From Candidatus Poribacteria bacterium (lineage in GTDB: Bacteria > Poribacteria > WGA-4E > B28-G17): a stretch of DNA of 14,418 nucleotides. How positions within the stretch are numbered: the stretch's first letter is position 1; every line of letters begins with the position of its first letter. The position numbers and the translations under genes are program-made. Below are positions 1 through 7,812 of the stretch, in pieces. The DNA lies in NCBI GenBank assembly GCA_003645735.1, contig QNBQ01000008.1, positions 1-14,418 of the forward strand, in the 5' to 3' direction. Under the pieces are notes generated by a model that made no database searches, was not told the origin of the DNA, and was given only the letters and a program-made list of their open reading frames with translations.

Positions 1-110
1 AGCTTCCTTGCTTTGAGGATCGCTTGGGCTATTTGGGCGGCATGTTTGGCATGATCGGGGTCGTCGAAAATCAGTTGCATGAATTTGAAAAATGGGATAG
101 ACTTTCTCAT
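1..110 (-). CDS. Partial gene start, possible transposase N-terminus
   Basis: An open frame starts with ATG at 110-108 and runs off the left edge, giving at least 36 codons without a stop. The protein begins MRKSIPFFKFMQLIFDD and continues with His/Ala/Gln-rich helical sequence. A very strong ribosome binding site (AAAGGAGG) lies about 5 bases upstream, so the start is well supported despite the short length. The N-terminus resembles DDE transposases of the IS4/IS701 type as I remember them, but no catalytic residue lies inside the window, so the family is inference. The hairpin just upstream, which covers the ribosome binding site, fits an insertion-sequence gene. It could instead be another small DNA-binding protein. 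That a gene starts here is fairly sure; its function is not. Confidence 0.5.
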   Translation of the reverse strand, partial: MRKSIPFFKFMQLIFDDPDHAKHAAQIAQAILKARK

Positions 111-147
111 GGGAGCCTCCTTTATTTTCCCTCCTTGGGAGGCTCCC
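111..147 (-). promoter_or_regulatory. Hairpin sequestering the ribosome binding site of the minus-strand gene
   Basis: GGGAGCCTCC at 111-120 and GGAGGCTCCC at 138-147 form a perfect 10-bp inverted repeat around a 17-base loop. In minus-strand RNA the arm next to the ATG holds the AAGGAGG ribosome binding site, so folding would block initiation. A second AAGGAGG-like stretch lies in the loop. Such hairpins are known in insertion sequences such as IS10 and IS50, where they prevent translation from read-through transcripts. The repeat is directly visible; its role is inferred. Confidence 0.6.
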
Positions 148-175
148 TGTAAACTTGTCCCAACTCTTGTCTCAA
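148..175 (-). promoter_or_regulatory. Weak candidate promoter for the minus-strand gene
   Basis: Read on the minus strand, TTGAGA (175-170) is followed after 16 bases by TTTACA (153-148). The -35 is fair but the -10 matches only about three of six consensus bases. If used, transcription would start near position 141, inside the distal hairpin arm. The gene's own transcript would then lack part of that arm and leave the ribosome binding site free. This is suggestive only. Confidence 0.2.
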
Positions 176-192
176 CCTCAGCCTATGGGAGC

Positions 193-222
193 TTGACGGA
201 CGGTAGGAGTTGGAGTTAGAAT
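193..222 (+). promoter_or_regulatory. Sigma70-type promoter for the long operon
   Basis: TTGACG (193-198) and TAGAAT (217-222) each match the consensus at five of six positions and are separated by 18 bases. The predicted start near 229 gives a 5' leader of about 40 bases before the ATG at 271. A short palindrome, AGGGATCCCT at 225-234, sits at the predicted start and could be an operator or chance. This is the only good promoter I see upstream of the tightly packed genes from 271 to 11154. Confidence 0.55.
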
Positions 223-270
223 TTAGGGATCCCTCAAGATCGCTGCTTCCGCCAAGAGGGGGAACAAATC

Positions 271-3200
271 ATGATCGGGCGGTTGAGGTTTCTAAGCTGC
301 TTCGTCGTTTTGAGCCTGGTCATCTGTGCCCTCTCCACCGCTCAGACCCTCTTCCCTCTGCCGAAAGTGGGGGAGATCGGCACCTGGGAGGCGGAGAGGG
401 CCGAGATGAGAGGGGAGTGGGAGCTGAGACGGGATCCCTCCGCCAGCGGAGGGATATACCTCAAACCCCGGAGGGTCGAAGAGGGGGTTGAGCTGATCTT
501 CCCAGTCGAGACGCCCCGCCCGGTGGACCTCAGGGTATGGGCGCTTTTGTGGAGGCACAGCGACAGGCGCCCTGTCAGACGGTTCCCTTATCCGCTGGAG
601 CACAGGCCCGGCCCGGACGTCATCGATCTGTGGGAGATCGGCGGCAAACGCCTCTTGTTTTTCACATGTCCTGAGGCAGGGAGGGTGGCTGCCTTCGATC
701 CCCAAAGCGAAAGGGTCATCAACTCCGTCGATTTGAGGGGATACATCGCCGATCTGGTGATCGATAGGGTCTCAAATTCGATCTACGTCGCGAACTCGAC
801 CGAGGAAAAGGTTCAGGTGCTCGCACCGTCCGATCTCTCCCTGAGAGGCGAGATTTCGATCGATGGGGCGCCGTGGACGATGGCGATTGATGGGAGGCGT
901 CTATATGTGGGCTGCCTCAAGGGGAGGAAGGTGATCTGTATCGACTTGGAAAGCCGCTCCATCTCGGCGGAGGCGGCCCTGCCCTGGGAGGTGGCGCATC
1001 TGGAGGCGGAAGGGGATGGACGGCTGATCGTGTGGCTCGAGCCTGTCGTCATCGATCTCGAGACGTTCAAGCGGATATATGCCGACAGGGAATGGTATGG
1101 ATTCGCCAGGAGGCGGTCCGCTGAGGTGGGAAATCGGAACAGGCCCGGTTGGGTGCGCTTCACCTCCCCCTCGCCCCATAAGCTCCGGGTTGAGGCGGTG
1201 ACCGAGGAGGGGAGGGTCTCCAGGGAGATAGACGTCCGGCCCGTGACAGAAGGGCCGAAGGTCCTCGAAAGCTTCCCCGAGCCGTTGAAGGAGACGCCCG
1301 GTCCGGACGCCATGGTGATCTCGGCCGGCAAACTGTTCTTCACATCCCCCTCCACCGGCAGGGTAGGGGTGGTGGACGTCGGCACCGGCGAGCTAGTAAA
1401 GGTGATAGATCTGGGGGGATACCCATCCGATATCGCCTCGGATCCCACGAGAGGCAGGCTATTTGTCTCGGATGCTTTGGGAGACAGGGTGGTGGCGATA
1501 GATCCGGTGAAGCTGAGCGTGGTGGGGGAGGTGAGGGTTCCGGGCATGCCGGTGGCCCTGGAGACGTTCGCGCCGCCCGGATGGCTGAAAGGGTGCGGCT
1601 CAGAGCTGTTCGTCGCCTGCTGGAAAACGAGGAAGGTGGTGAGGGTGGATCCGGGCGAGCTGAAGGCGACCGGTGAGGTGGATCTCCCGGCTGAACCTCT
1701 GCTTTTGAAGGCCATCACGCCTCCGAACAACAGCTGGTGGCCGCTGATACCGTCCGACCGGATAGAGCTGGAGCTCCGCACCAGGTTGGCCGTCTTCCTG
1801 GCGCCGATCTCGCTCGAAAAGAGGACGCTGCATAGGATCGGCCACGCCCTCGACGTCAGCCCCCGTTTCAGCCGGCGAACCTCCGTCTCGATCGATCTGG
1901 GGGGAGGCATGAGCAAGAGGTTCAGCGTGGATAACAACCTCACCGTTCGAATCGCCCTGGTGGATGCCGAGGGGAGGACGGTCGAGGAGAGATGGGCGGA
2001 TGTGAGCTCGGTGAGCGATCCTCAGCTCGCACCTCCTATCCCGCTCAGCAAGTATGATCGGCCCGGGCCGTTAACCATATCGTTGGACGATGGGCCGGAG
2101 TATCCGTGGCGGAGGGAGATATGGATGACGCCCGATCAGATGCAGTTCCTGGTCGATGGGACGGAGGAGTTTTGGAGGTGGAACGCGCCCGTTCTCCATC
2201 TATCGCCCGGCAGGCACCTCATCAGGGTCAAGGCATATAGCCCGTTTCTCATGATAGATGCCCTCAAGGTCGAGAGGACGGCCGAGGGAGCGGTGAGGGT
2301 GAAGGTGGTAGGCGAGCCGCCGTGCGCCGAATCGATACCCGAGAGATATCGATCGCTGTTCTACCATGATGAGCCGGTCAGGTTCAGGATCGAGCTGCGA
2401 AACCTGCTTAACACCCCCCAGAAAGTGCACTTGGACTATGAGGCGAGGAATTATATGGACGAGGTGGAGGATATCGGGGGAATGGACCTGATCCTCTCGC
2501 CGCTTGAGAGCCGATCGCATCTAATCGAACTCGAGCTGAAAAGCACCGGGACGTTCACCTTGACGATCGCCCTCACCTCCCCGCGCGGGCGGATCGTCAG
2601 GGAACACAGGTTCGTCAGGGTTCCGAAGTTGGAACATCCCAGGATGCTGTTCAGGAGGGAGGATATACCGAAGATCGAGGACAGGATAGCCAGATATCCC
2701 AGGCTGTTCAGGCGATATTTCGAATGGCTCAGGAGGGAGTGCGAGAGGGAGGGGTTCCTGCCGGCCGGGATCGCCCGATCGACCTTCGTGCCCGCCCTCC
2801 CGGAGGCTCAGCGTAAGCTCCCCTCACAGGGGGGGTGGAGGAGGTATGAGCTGGGGTGGCGGATGTTGGCCGTTCAGTTCGGAGCGATGTTCGCGCCCGA
2901 TCCGGAGCTGAGGGAATACTTCAGGTCGAGGATAAAGGAGATCCTCAAGGACGCTCGGACGGACGGATACTGCACCTTCCACCACCACGGGCCGTTCTTC
3001 CCCGGCGCGGTCGCGACGCTTTTCGACATGGTCGCCGCTACCCCGGGCGAGGCGGACGAGGAGGTGGAGAAGCTGCGCGAGTTCTTCAACAGATATCTAG
3101 GGGATATGAACGTGCTGCCCTGGACGCTGGCGTCGATCGAGGAGCCGCTCACCCCGAGGGAGAGGGCGATACTGTGGCATATAGGGATGTGGCTGTCGAA

Positions 3201-4833
3201 CGTCGACAGATACTTCACGCTCCACCAGGGCAAACGCGGGGGCCGGAGATGGCTCAACGAGAGGACGGGGTGTCACTGCCCACTCGCCGGCTACGGGTAT
3301 TCGTTCCTCTACTTGAGGAACGTGTTCGGGGAGAGGAGGTTCCACCGAAAGAAGCTGGTCTACGGGTTCCTCACCCACTCGGAGCTCGTCCGGCCGATAA
3401 ACGATAGGAGGAGGATGCTCGGGCCGGTCGGGCCTCTGGGGGAGCCGATCAGGTGGATCGACGGGGCGTTGAGCGGGCATCCTCTCGAGAAGTGGAGATA
3501 CGGCTGGGATAAGCTGATAATGGAGCTGTCAAAGCCGGAGATCTCAAGCGAGGAGGTGGACGAGCTGTTGAGGTTCGAGGAGTCGGCTTCGACGACGAGG
3601 GCGATGGCGTTTGTGGTGCCGATCGCCCTGGCCTTGGGCTGGTACGAGCCGGGCTCCCCCGAGGTGACGCTTGAGGAGCTTCCCCCAACGCTGCTGTTCG
3701 ACGGCGAGGGGGATGTGGTGATGCGGTCCGATTGGAGCGCCGGGGCGACCGAGGTGATCTTCAGATGCGGCATAAGGGATCACGTCTACCGACATCGGCC
3801 CACACACCTGATGATAATCAAAGGCGGTGAGTTCCTGCTGGGAACGGCCTCCTCATATGGGGATGACGGGAACCCGAACCCGGGCAAGAGCTGGGGGAAC
3901 GTCGTTGTTATCGAGCCGTCCGATTGGATGAGGAGATGGGGCGAGAACTTGAGACATCCCAGGGCGGAGGAGCTCCTCCTCATAAACAGGTTCTCCGATC
4001 CGACCTTCAGGTATATCGTGCGGGAGAGAAGGCTTGTGGGATACGCCCCGGCCGAGGGGGGATGGGGCGGCGGCATCGATCTCCACGGCCACACCGAGTC
4101 GCCCTTGATCAAAGAGGGGGAGATAATCGCCTATGAGACCAGCCCGGAGTTCGATTACGTGGCGGGCGATGCGACCTGCTCGTGGGATCTGGGACTCGCC
4201 GAGGAGGTGTACAGACAGGTGGTGTTCGTCAAACCCGACGTGGTGATCGCTTACGACCGGGTCATGCTTGGGCCGAAAGCGGAGAGGGCATACTGGGTGG
4301 GAGCCGTGGGCCCGGAGCTGAGGGTCGAGGGCAACCGGTTCACCGTTAAAGCCGGGTCGGAGACGATGCGCGGGTGGGTGATCCTCCCCGAAAACCCGAA
4401 GCTCGAAACCTTCGACCCCTCTAAGCCGAACAAATACACCAAAACGCCTCCGTTCAGCATCTCCTACAGCTGGTATCTGTTCGACGGCAGGACGAAACAC
4501 CAGAAGGTCCTGGAGATACATCGCTTGACCCCCTCCAAGAAGCTGGAGTTCCTGGTTTTGATGCACGTCGGCGAGGGCGAGATAGAGGTTGAACCCCTGG
4601 TGGACGACCGGTATGCCGCCATCGGGTTCTTAATCGATGGGAGATGGGTTAAGGTGAAGTTCAGGCGCTCCGGGCCGATCGGCGGCTCGATAACGATCGT
4701 GGGCGATGAGATCATCGAACGCGAGTTCGCTGAGAAGGTGGAGGACGACTACAAACGGTGGGCGGAAGACCCCAGGTTTAAGCTCTGGATGACATCGCCC
4801 CGATTCGGATTTCTGCATCTGAGCGAGGAGTGA
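271..4833 (+). CDS. Giant secreted beta-propeller / heparinase II/III-like protein
   Basis: This 1520-residue protein is probably exported and acts on, or binds, polysaccharide. Residues 1-24 form a Sec signal peptide (hydrophobic run FLSCFVVLSLVICAL, cleavage near A-Q). Two YncE/NHL-like propeller segments with repeated GRV..(F/V)D and IYVA/LFVS strands cover about 112-285 and 342-485. Beta-rich linker domains follow to about 780. An alpha-helical part (about 788-1130) begins HPRMLFRREDIPKIEDRI, as in the toroid domain of heparinase II/III and alginate lyases. The last part (about 1143-1470) resembles the heparinase II/III C-terminal beta-sandwich (GDVVMRSDWSAGATEVIF). The usual HxHxD motif is replaced by histidines at 1171, 1175 and 1179 with no Asp, so activity is uncertain. 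The ATG at 271 follows a purine-rich GAGGGGG site. The next gene starts about 5 bases after the stop. Confidence 0.8.
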   Translation: MIGRLRFLSCFVVLSLVICALSTAQTLFPLPKVGEIGTWEAERAEMRGEWELRRDPSASGGIYLKPRRVEEGVELIFPVETPRPVDLRVWALLWRHSDRRPVRRFPYPLEHRPGPDVIDLWEIGGKRLLFFTCPEAGRVAAFDPQSERVINSVDLRGYIADLVIDRVSNSIYVANSTEEKVQVLAPSDLSLRGEISIDGAPWTMAIDGRRLYVGCLKGRKVICIDLESRSISAEAALPWEVAHLEAEGDGRLIVWLEPVVIDLETFKRIYADREWYGFARRRSAEVGNRNRPGWVRFTSPSPHKLRVEAVTEEGRVSREIDVRPVTEGPKVLESFPEPLKETPGPDAMVISAGKLFFTSPSTGRVGVVDVGTGELVKVIDLGGYPSDIASDPTRGRLFVSDALGDRVVAIDPVKLSVVGEVRVPGMPVALETFAPPGWLKGCGSELFVACWKTRKVVRVDPGELKATGEVDLPAEPLLLKAITPPNNSWWPLIPSDRIELELRTRLAVFLAPISLEKRTLHRIGHALDVSPRFSRRTSVSIDLGGGMSKRFSVDNNLTVRIALVDAEGRTVEERWADVSSVSDPQLAPPIPLSKYDRPGPLTISLDDGPEYPWRREIWMTPDQMQFLVDGTEEFWRWNAPVLHLSPGRHLIRVKAYSPFLMIDALKVERTAEGAVRVKVVGEPPCAESIPERYRSLFYHDEPVRFRIELRNLLNTPQKVHLDYEARNYMDEVEDIGGMDLILSPLESRSHLIELELKSTGTFTLTIALTSPRGRIVREHRFVRVPKLEHPRMLFRREDIPKIEDRIARYPRLFRRYFEWLRRECEREGFLPAGIARSTFVPALPEAQRKLPSQGGWRRYELGWRMLAVQFGAMFAPDPELREYFRSRIKEILKDARTDGYCTFHHHGPFFPGAVATLFDMVAATPGEADEEVEKLREFFNRYLGDMNVLPWTLASIEEPLTPRERAILWHIGMWLSNVDRYFTLHQGKRGGRRWLNERTGCHCPLAGYGYSFLYLRNVFGERRFHRKKLVYGFLTHSELVRPINDRRRMLGPVGPLGEPIRWIDGALSGHPLEKWRYGWDKLIMELSKPEISSEEVDELLRFEESASTTRAMAFVVPIALALGWYEPGSPEVTLEELPPTLLFDGEGDVVMRSDWSAGATEVIFRCGIRDHVYRHRPTHLMIIKGGEFLLGTASSYGDDGNPNPGKSWGNVVVIEPSDWMRRWGENLRHPRAEELLLINRFSDPTFRYIVRERRLVGYAPAEGGWGGGIDLHGHTESPLIKEGEIIAYETSPEFDYVAGDATCSWDLGLAEEVYRQVVFVKPDVVIAYDRVMLGPKAERAYWVGAVGPELRVEGNRFTVKAGSETMRGWVILPENPKLETFDPSKPNKYTKTPPFSISYSWYLFDGRTKHQKVLEIHRLTPSKKLEFLVLMHVGEGEIEVEPLVDDRYAAIGFLIDGRWVKVKFRRSGPIGGSITIVGDEIIEREFAEKVEDDYKRWAEDPRFKLWMTSPRFGFLHLSEE
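604..855 (+). repeat. Internal propeller repeat, copy 1 (residues 112-195)
   Basis: This segment runs from a PGPD motif through FFTCPEAGRVAAFDP, a Val-Asp-Leu-Arg-Gly-Tyr stretch, IYVANS and an LRGEI end. It aligns almost without gaps to 1294-1533. The protein similarity is clear by eye (PGPD, LFFT, GRV, VDL/IDL-x-GY, D.V, LSL/LSV, GEI/GEV), while the DNA has diverged, so the duplication is old. Confidence 0.6.
1294..1533 (+). repeat. Internal propeller repeat, copy 2 (residues 342-421)
   Basis: This is the second copy of the module at 604-855: PGPD, LFFTSPSTGRVGVVDV, an Ile-Asp-Leu-Gly-Gly-Tyr stretch, LFVSDALGDRVVAIDP and LSVVGEV. The two copies are separated by about 146 residues, which include a Trp/Arg-rich beta segment. 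They suggest either two separate small propellers or one propeller built from two halves. Confidence 0.6.
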
Positions 4834-4838
4834 GGGGG

Positions 4839-5813
4839 ATGTCCCTTCCAGGTGAGGTGATGCGGTGGGCTGTTCTGATATCGGCGGTGGCGGCTTTGAT
4901 ATCGGGATGTGGCGGGGAGGAGAAGCTCATAATATTCCACGCCGGAAGCCTGTCGAAGCCGATGGCCGATCTGGTCGAGGCTTTCAAGAGGCTTCACCCG
5001 GAGGTGGAGGTGCAGAGGGAGGCCTCGGGGAGCCTTGTGGCGGCGAGAAAGGTCTCGGAGCTGAGGAGGGAGGCCGACCTGGTCGCCGTGGCCGATTACA
5101 AGGTGATAGAGGCCATACTGATGCCCGATTACGCCGACTGGTATGTGAAGTTCGCCGGCAACCGAATGGTGATCGCCTACACCGAGAGGAGCAGATATGG
5201 GGATGAGATCAACTCCGATAACTGGTTCGAGATACTCGCTCGGAAGGACGTGAGGTTCGGCAGATCGGACCCGAACATGGATCCATGCGGATACAGGACG
5301 TTGATGGTGTGGCAGCTGGCGGATATCTACTACAAGGACAGGCTCAAGGGGAGGAGCATATATGAGACGTTGATGGAGAACTGTCCCCCGAGCAACATAA
5401 GGCAGGGCTCGGTCGAGCTGCTGCCCCTGCTGGAATCGCTCGACTTGGACTACGCCTTCGAGTATCTCTCCGTGGCCAAACAGCACAGGCTGAGATATGT
5501 GGAGCTTCCCAGGGAGATCGACCTGAGCGATCCGGATCTGGAGGAGCTCTACGCCAAGGCTCAGGTGAGGATAACCGGTAAGAAGCCGGGGGAGTACATA
5601 GTGATCAAGGGATCGCCCATAGTGTACGGCGTGACGATCCCCAAGGGCGCCCCACATTATGATTTGGCGGTGGATTTCCTCAAGCTGATGTTGAGCGAGG
5701 AAGGGAAGAGGATAATGGATGAGAACGGTCAACCGCCGATCGATCCGCCCCTGGCGGTCGGCGTCCGGAACATGCCTCCGGAGCTGAGGGAGCTGGTGAG
5801 GGGTGAGCGATGA
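4839..5813 (+). CDS. wtpA: Tungstate/molybdate-binding lipoprotein, WtpA family
   Basis: This is the substrate-binding lipoprotein of a tungstate/molybdate ABC importer. A short signal peptide ends in the lipobox LISGC, with the lipidated Cys at residue 24. The mature protein follows WtpA closely: LIIFHAGSLS, QREASGS, MPDYADWYVKFA, INSDNWFEIL, DPNMDPCGYR, DYAFEY-SVAKQH and VTIPKGAPH. Asp148 (NMDPCGYR) and Glu208 (DYAFEY) correspond to the two carboxylates that complete six-fold metal coordination in archaeal WtpA/ModA. I chose ATG 4839 because GAGGAG lies 8 bases upstream. GTG 4830 and ATG 4860 are alternatives, and the last gives a more compact signal peptide. The length of 324 residues is typical. 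Its stop overlaps the next start in ATGA. Tungstate is more likely than molybdate by family, but specificity cannot be read from the sequence. Confidence 0.92.
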   Translation: MSLPGEVMRWAVLISAVAALISGCGGEEKLIIFHAGSLSKPMADLVEAFKRLHPEVEVQREASGSLVAARKVSELRREADLVAVADYKVIEAILMPDYADWYVKFAGNRMVIAYTERSRYGDEINSDNWFEILARKDVRFGRSDPNMDPCGYRTLMVWQLADIYYKDRLKGRSIYETLMENCPPSNIRQGSVELLPLLESLDLDYAFEYLSVAKQHRLRYVELPREIDLSDPDLEELYAKAQVRITGKKPGEYIVIKGSPIVYGVTIPKGAPHYDLAVDFLKLMLSEEGKRIMDENGQPPIDPPLAVGVRNMPPELRELVRGER

Positions 5814-6610
5814 GAGGGGCGATTGCGCGGCTCATCTCCATATCGCTCTTCCTCTTCATCCTGCTGGCCTGCACGTATGATGAGGAGAGGCTGATCATCT
5901 TCTACGACTCAGCCCTGTCGGGCGCTATGGAGGAGCTGATCGGGAGGTTCGAGAAGATCCATCCGGAGGTAAAGGTCGAGGCCGAGCCGTCCGAGCCCAT
6001 GGGCGCTGTATGTAAGGTGATCGATTTGAGGAGGGAGGTGGACCTGGTCATATCCGATCCTGAGCTGATCGAGAGGATGCTCATGCCCAGGAAGCTGTTC
6101 ACCCCGAGCTACGCCGATTGGCTCATAAAGTTCGCCGCCGACAGGTTGGTGATCGCCTACGCGGATTCGAGCCGATACGCCGGGGAGATAAACGCCGCCA
6201 ACTGGAGGGAGGTTCTGTCGAGAAGAGGGGTGAGGATCGGATGTTTCGACACCGCGAGAGTGCCGATGATCCGGGGGTTGAAGGTGAAACGGTATGAGGT
6301 GGATGAGCTGACGAGAGCGGTCGGATCGGGCGATCTCGATTACGCCCTGCTCCCCTTGTCGGCCGCCCTGCGAGGTGAGCTGAGGTATATCGATCCGCTC
6401 AAGGGCGATGCTGGCAGGATATCATACGCCGCGACGATCCCCAAGGGCGCTCCCCATCTGAGACACGCCCTGATGTTCCTCGATCTCCTCCTCGGCGAGG
6501 AGGGCAGGAGGGTTCTGAGGGCGAAGGGATATCAACTCATAACACCCGCCGAGGCCAAGGGGAGGTCAAAGGTTCCGAGGAAGCTGAGGCGATATGTTGG
6601 GAAGGGATAA
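5810..6610 (+). CDS. Second WtpA-like lipoprotein with a degenerate oxyanion pocket
   Basis: This 266-residue paralogue of the preceding WtpA begins at an ATGA overlap. Its signal peptide ends in the lipobox LLAC (lipidated Cys21). Shared blocks include LIIF, MLMP, PSYADWLIKFA, SSRYAGEIN, NWREVLSRRGVRIG, DLDYA and ATIPKGAPH, so homology is clear. The ligand elements are not kept: FHAGSLS becomes FYDSALS, REASGS becomes AEPSEP, the Asp of NMDPCGYR becomes Val151, and the Glu of DYAFEY becomes Leu181 (DYALLP). About 60 residues are missing, mainly between the two ligand-bearing segments and in the second lobe. It therefore probably does not bind tungstate or molybdate in the known way. It may bind another anion or act as an accessory subunit. 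The frame is intact and codon use matches the neighbours, so decay looks unlikely. Confidence 0.8.
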   Translation: MRGAIARLISISLFLFILLACTYDEERLIIFYDSALSGAMEELIGRFEKIHPEVKVEAEPSEPMGAVCKVIDLRREVDLVISDPELIERMLMPRKLFTPSYADWLIKFAADRLVIAYADSSRYAGEINAANWREVLSRRGVRIGCFDTARVPMIRGLKVKRYEVDELTRAVGSGDLDYALLPLSAALRGELRYIDPLKGDAGRISYAATIPKGAPHLRHALMFLDLLLGEEGRRVLRAKGYQLITPAEAKGRSKVPRKLRRYVGKG

Positions 6611-7802
6611 GCTGGGATACGCCTTCGCCTTCGGATCCGTAACCGCGATCCACCTCCTCCTCTTGTCTCGCCTGATGGATTGGGGGACCAACCTGGTCAA
6701 TCTGTGCGCCGACCTCTTCTTCCTGTGCCATGGGCTCATCTGGTCGAGGAGATCGAAGGGGTTCAAGTGGTCGATCTATCTGGCCGGATATCTGATCCTG
6801 TTCCTTCTCCTGGTGGTCTATGCCGGCAGATCCCTTCTCTTCCCGCTGCTCCTGATCCTGTACGCCGCCGTGTATCGATCGCCCAAGCTGATGGGGTATC
6901 TGGTGATCTTCATCTTATCGATACTCCTCCTGACCCCCTACTGGGTTCAGAGCCTGATCACGTTCAGCTTGTTCTATTCCGTGCTGTTAGCCGTCGGCGG
7001 CGCGAGAGGGGAGCGGTTTCACCTCGTGATGTTCGCCCTCGGATTCCCGTTGCTCTGTTTCATCCTGTTCCCCCTTCTTTATCTGCTTTTTCAGAGCGCC
7101 CCTCAGACCTTAGCCGCCACTTTGAAGCGGGGCGATTTCCGCTCAGCCCTGCTCACCAGCCTGCTGACCGCCACCATCACCACTTTGATCTCGTTGTTTT
7201 TCGGCGTGCCGTTGGCTTATGCCATGGCGAGGATGGAGTTCAAGGGCAAGAGGGCGTTGGAATCGCTGCTGTCCATCCCGATCCTCACCCCACACACGAT
7301 CGTCGGTATAGCGCTGCTGGTGATGTTGGGGCCGAAGACGCCGATCGGCGAGTTTTTCAGGAGGACGCTCGGGGTGAGCATAGCCGGCAGTCATCTCGGG
7401 GTGGTGGCCGCTCAGGTCTACGTCAGCTCGCCTTTTCTGTTTTTCAGCGCTATGAACGGGTTCCAATCGATAGATCCGAAGCTGGAGAGGATCAGCCGGA
7501 GCCTGGGCGCCTCCCCTTTGAGAACCTTCTTCAAGGTTTCCCTCCCGCTGGCCGCGCCTTCGATATTTGAAGGGTGTGTGATGACTTGGTCGAGAGCCCT
7601 GTCGGAGATGGGGAGTTTAATGGTTCTGGCCTACCACCCGTTCACCATCTCCACCTTCACCTATGACGTCTTCACCCAATACGGCCTTTCGGAGGCTCAG
7701 CCCGTGGCGATCCTTTTCCTCATAATCTGTCTTTGGATCTTCATTCTCCTGAGGTGGATCAGGGAGCAGCCCGCCGCGAAGGCTTTTATCTTCAGCAGAT
7801 GA
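6594..7802 (+). CDS. wtpB: Tungstate/molybdate ABC permease (WtpB/ModB type) with extra membrane N-terminus
   Basis: This is the inner-membrane permease of the importer. Residues about 145-395 are a standard binding-protein-dependent permease domain, with TSLLTATITTLISLFFGVPLAYA, the SIPILTPHTIVGIALL segment and an EAA-type cytoplasmic loop at about 297-318 (LERISRSLGASPLRTFFKV) that contacts the ATPase. WtpB/ModB proteins are usually about 230-270 residues. This one has about 140 additional N-terminal residues with some four or five hydrophobic helices (about 10-50, 60-95, 100-135) that I do not recognise. The ATG at 6594 overlaps the preceding gene by 17 bases and has GAGG 5 bases upstream. 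The next gene follows about 10 bases after its stop. The permease call is sure; the substrate comes from the neighbouring WtpA. Confidence 0.85.
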   Translation: MLGRDKLGYAFAFGSVTAIHLLLLSRLMDWGTNLVNLCADLFFLCHGLIWSRRSKGFKWSIYLAGYLILFLLLVVYAGRSLLFPLLLILYAAVYRSPKLMGYLVIFILSILLLTPYWVQSLITFSLFYSVLLAVGGARGERFHLVMFALGFPLLCFILFPLLYLLFQSAPQTLAATLKRGDFRSALLTSLLTATITTLISLFFGVPLAYAMARMEFKGKRALESLLSIPILTPHTIVGIALLVMLGPKTPIGEFFRRTLGVSIAGSHLGVVAAQVYVSSPFLFFSAMNGFQSIDPKLERISRSLGASPLRTFFKVSLPLAAPSIFEGCVMTWSRALSEMGSLMVLAYHPFTISTFTYDVFTQYGLSEAQPVAILFLIICLWIFILLRWIREQPAAKAFIFSR

Positions 7803-7812
7803 GGTCTGGGAG

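Noticed and set aside
210..491. + strand open frame of 93 codons overlapping the start of the giant protein
   Set aside because: It is out of frame with the signal-peptide gene, Gly/Arg-rich, and has no credible ribosome binding site.
813..1943. Long minus-strand open frame (376 codons) inside the giant secreted protein
   Set aside because: It is antisense to a well-supported gene, is rich in Ser/Pro/Thr/Arg as expected from a mirrored purine-rich frame, and has no recognisable domain.
4749..5732. Minus-strand open frame of 327 codons over wtpA
   Set aside because: wtpA on the + strand matches its family along its whole length. The antisense product is His/Leu/Pro-rich without motifs.
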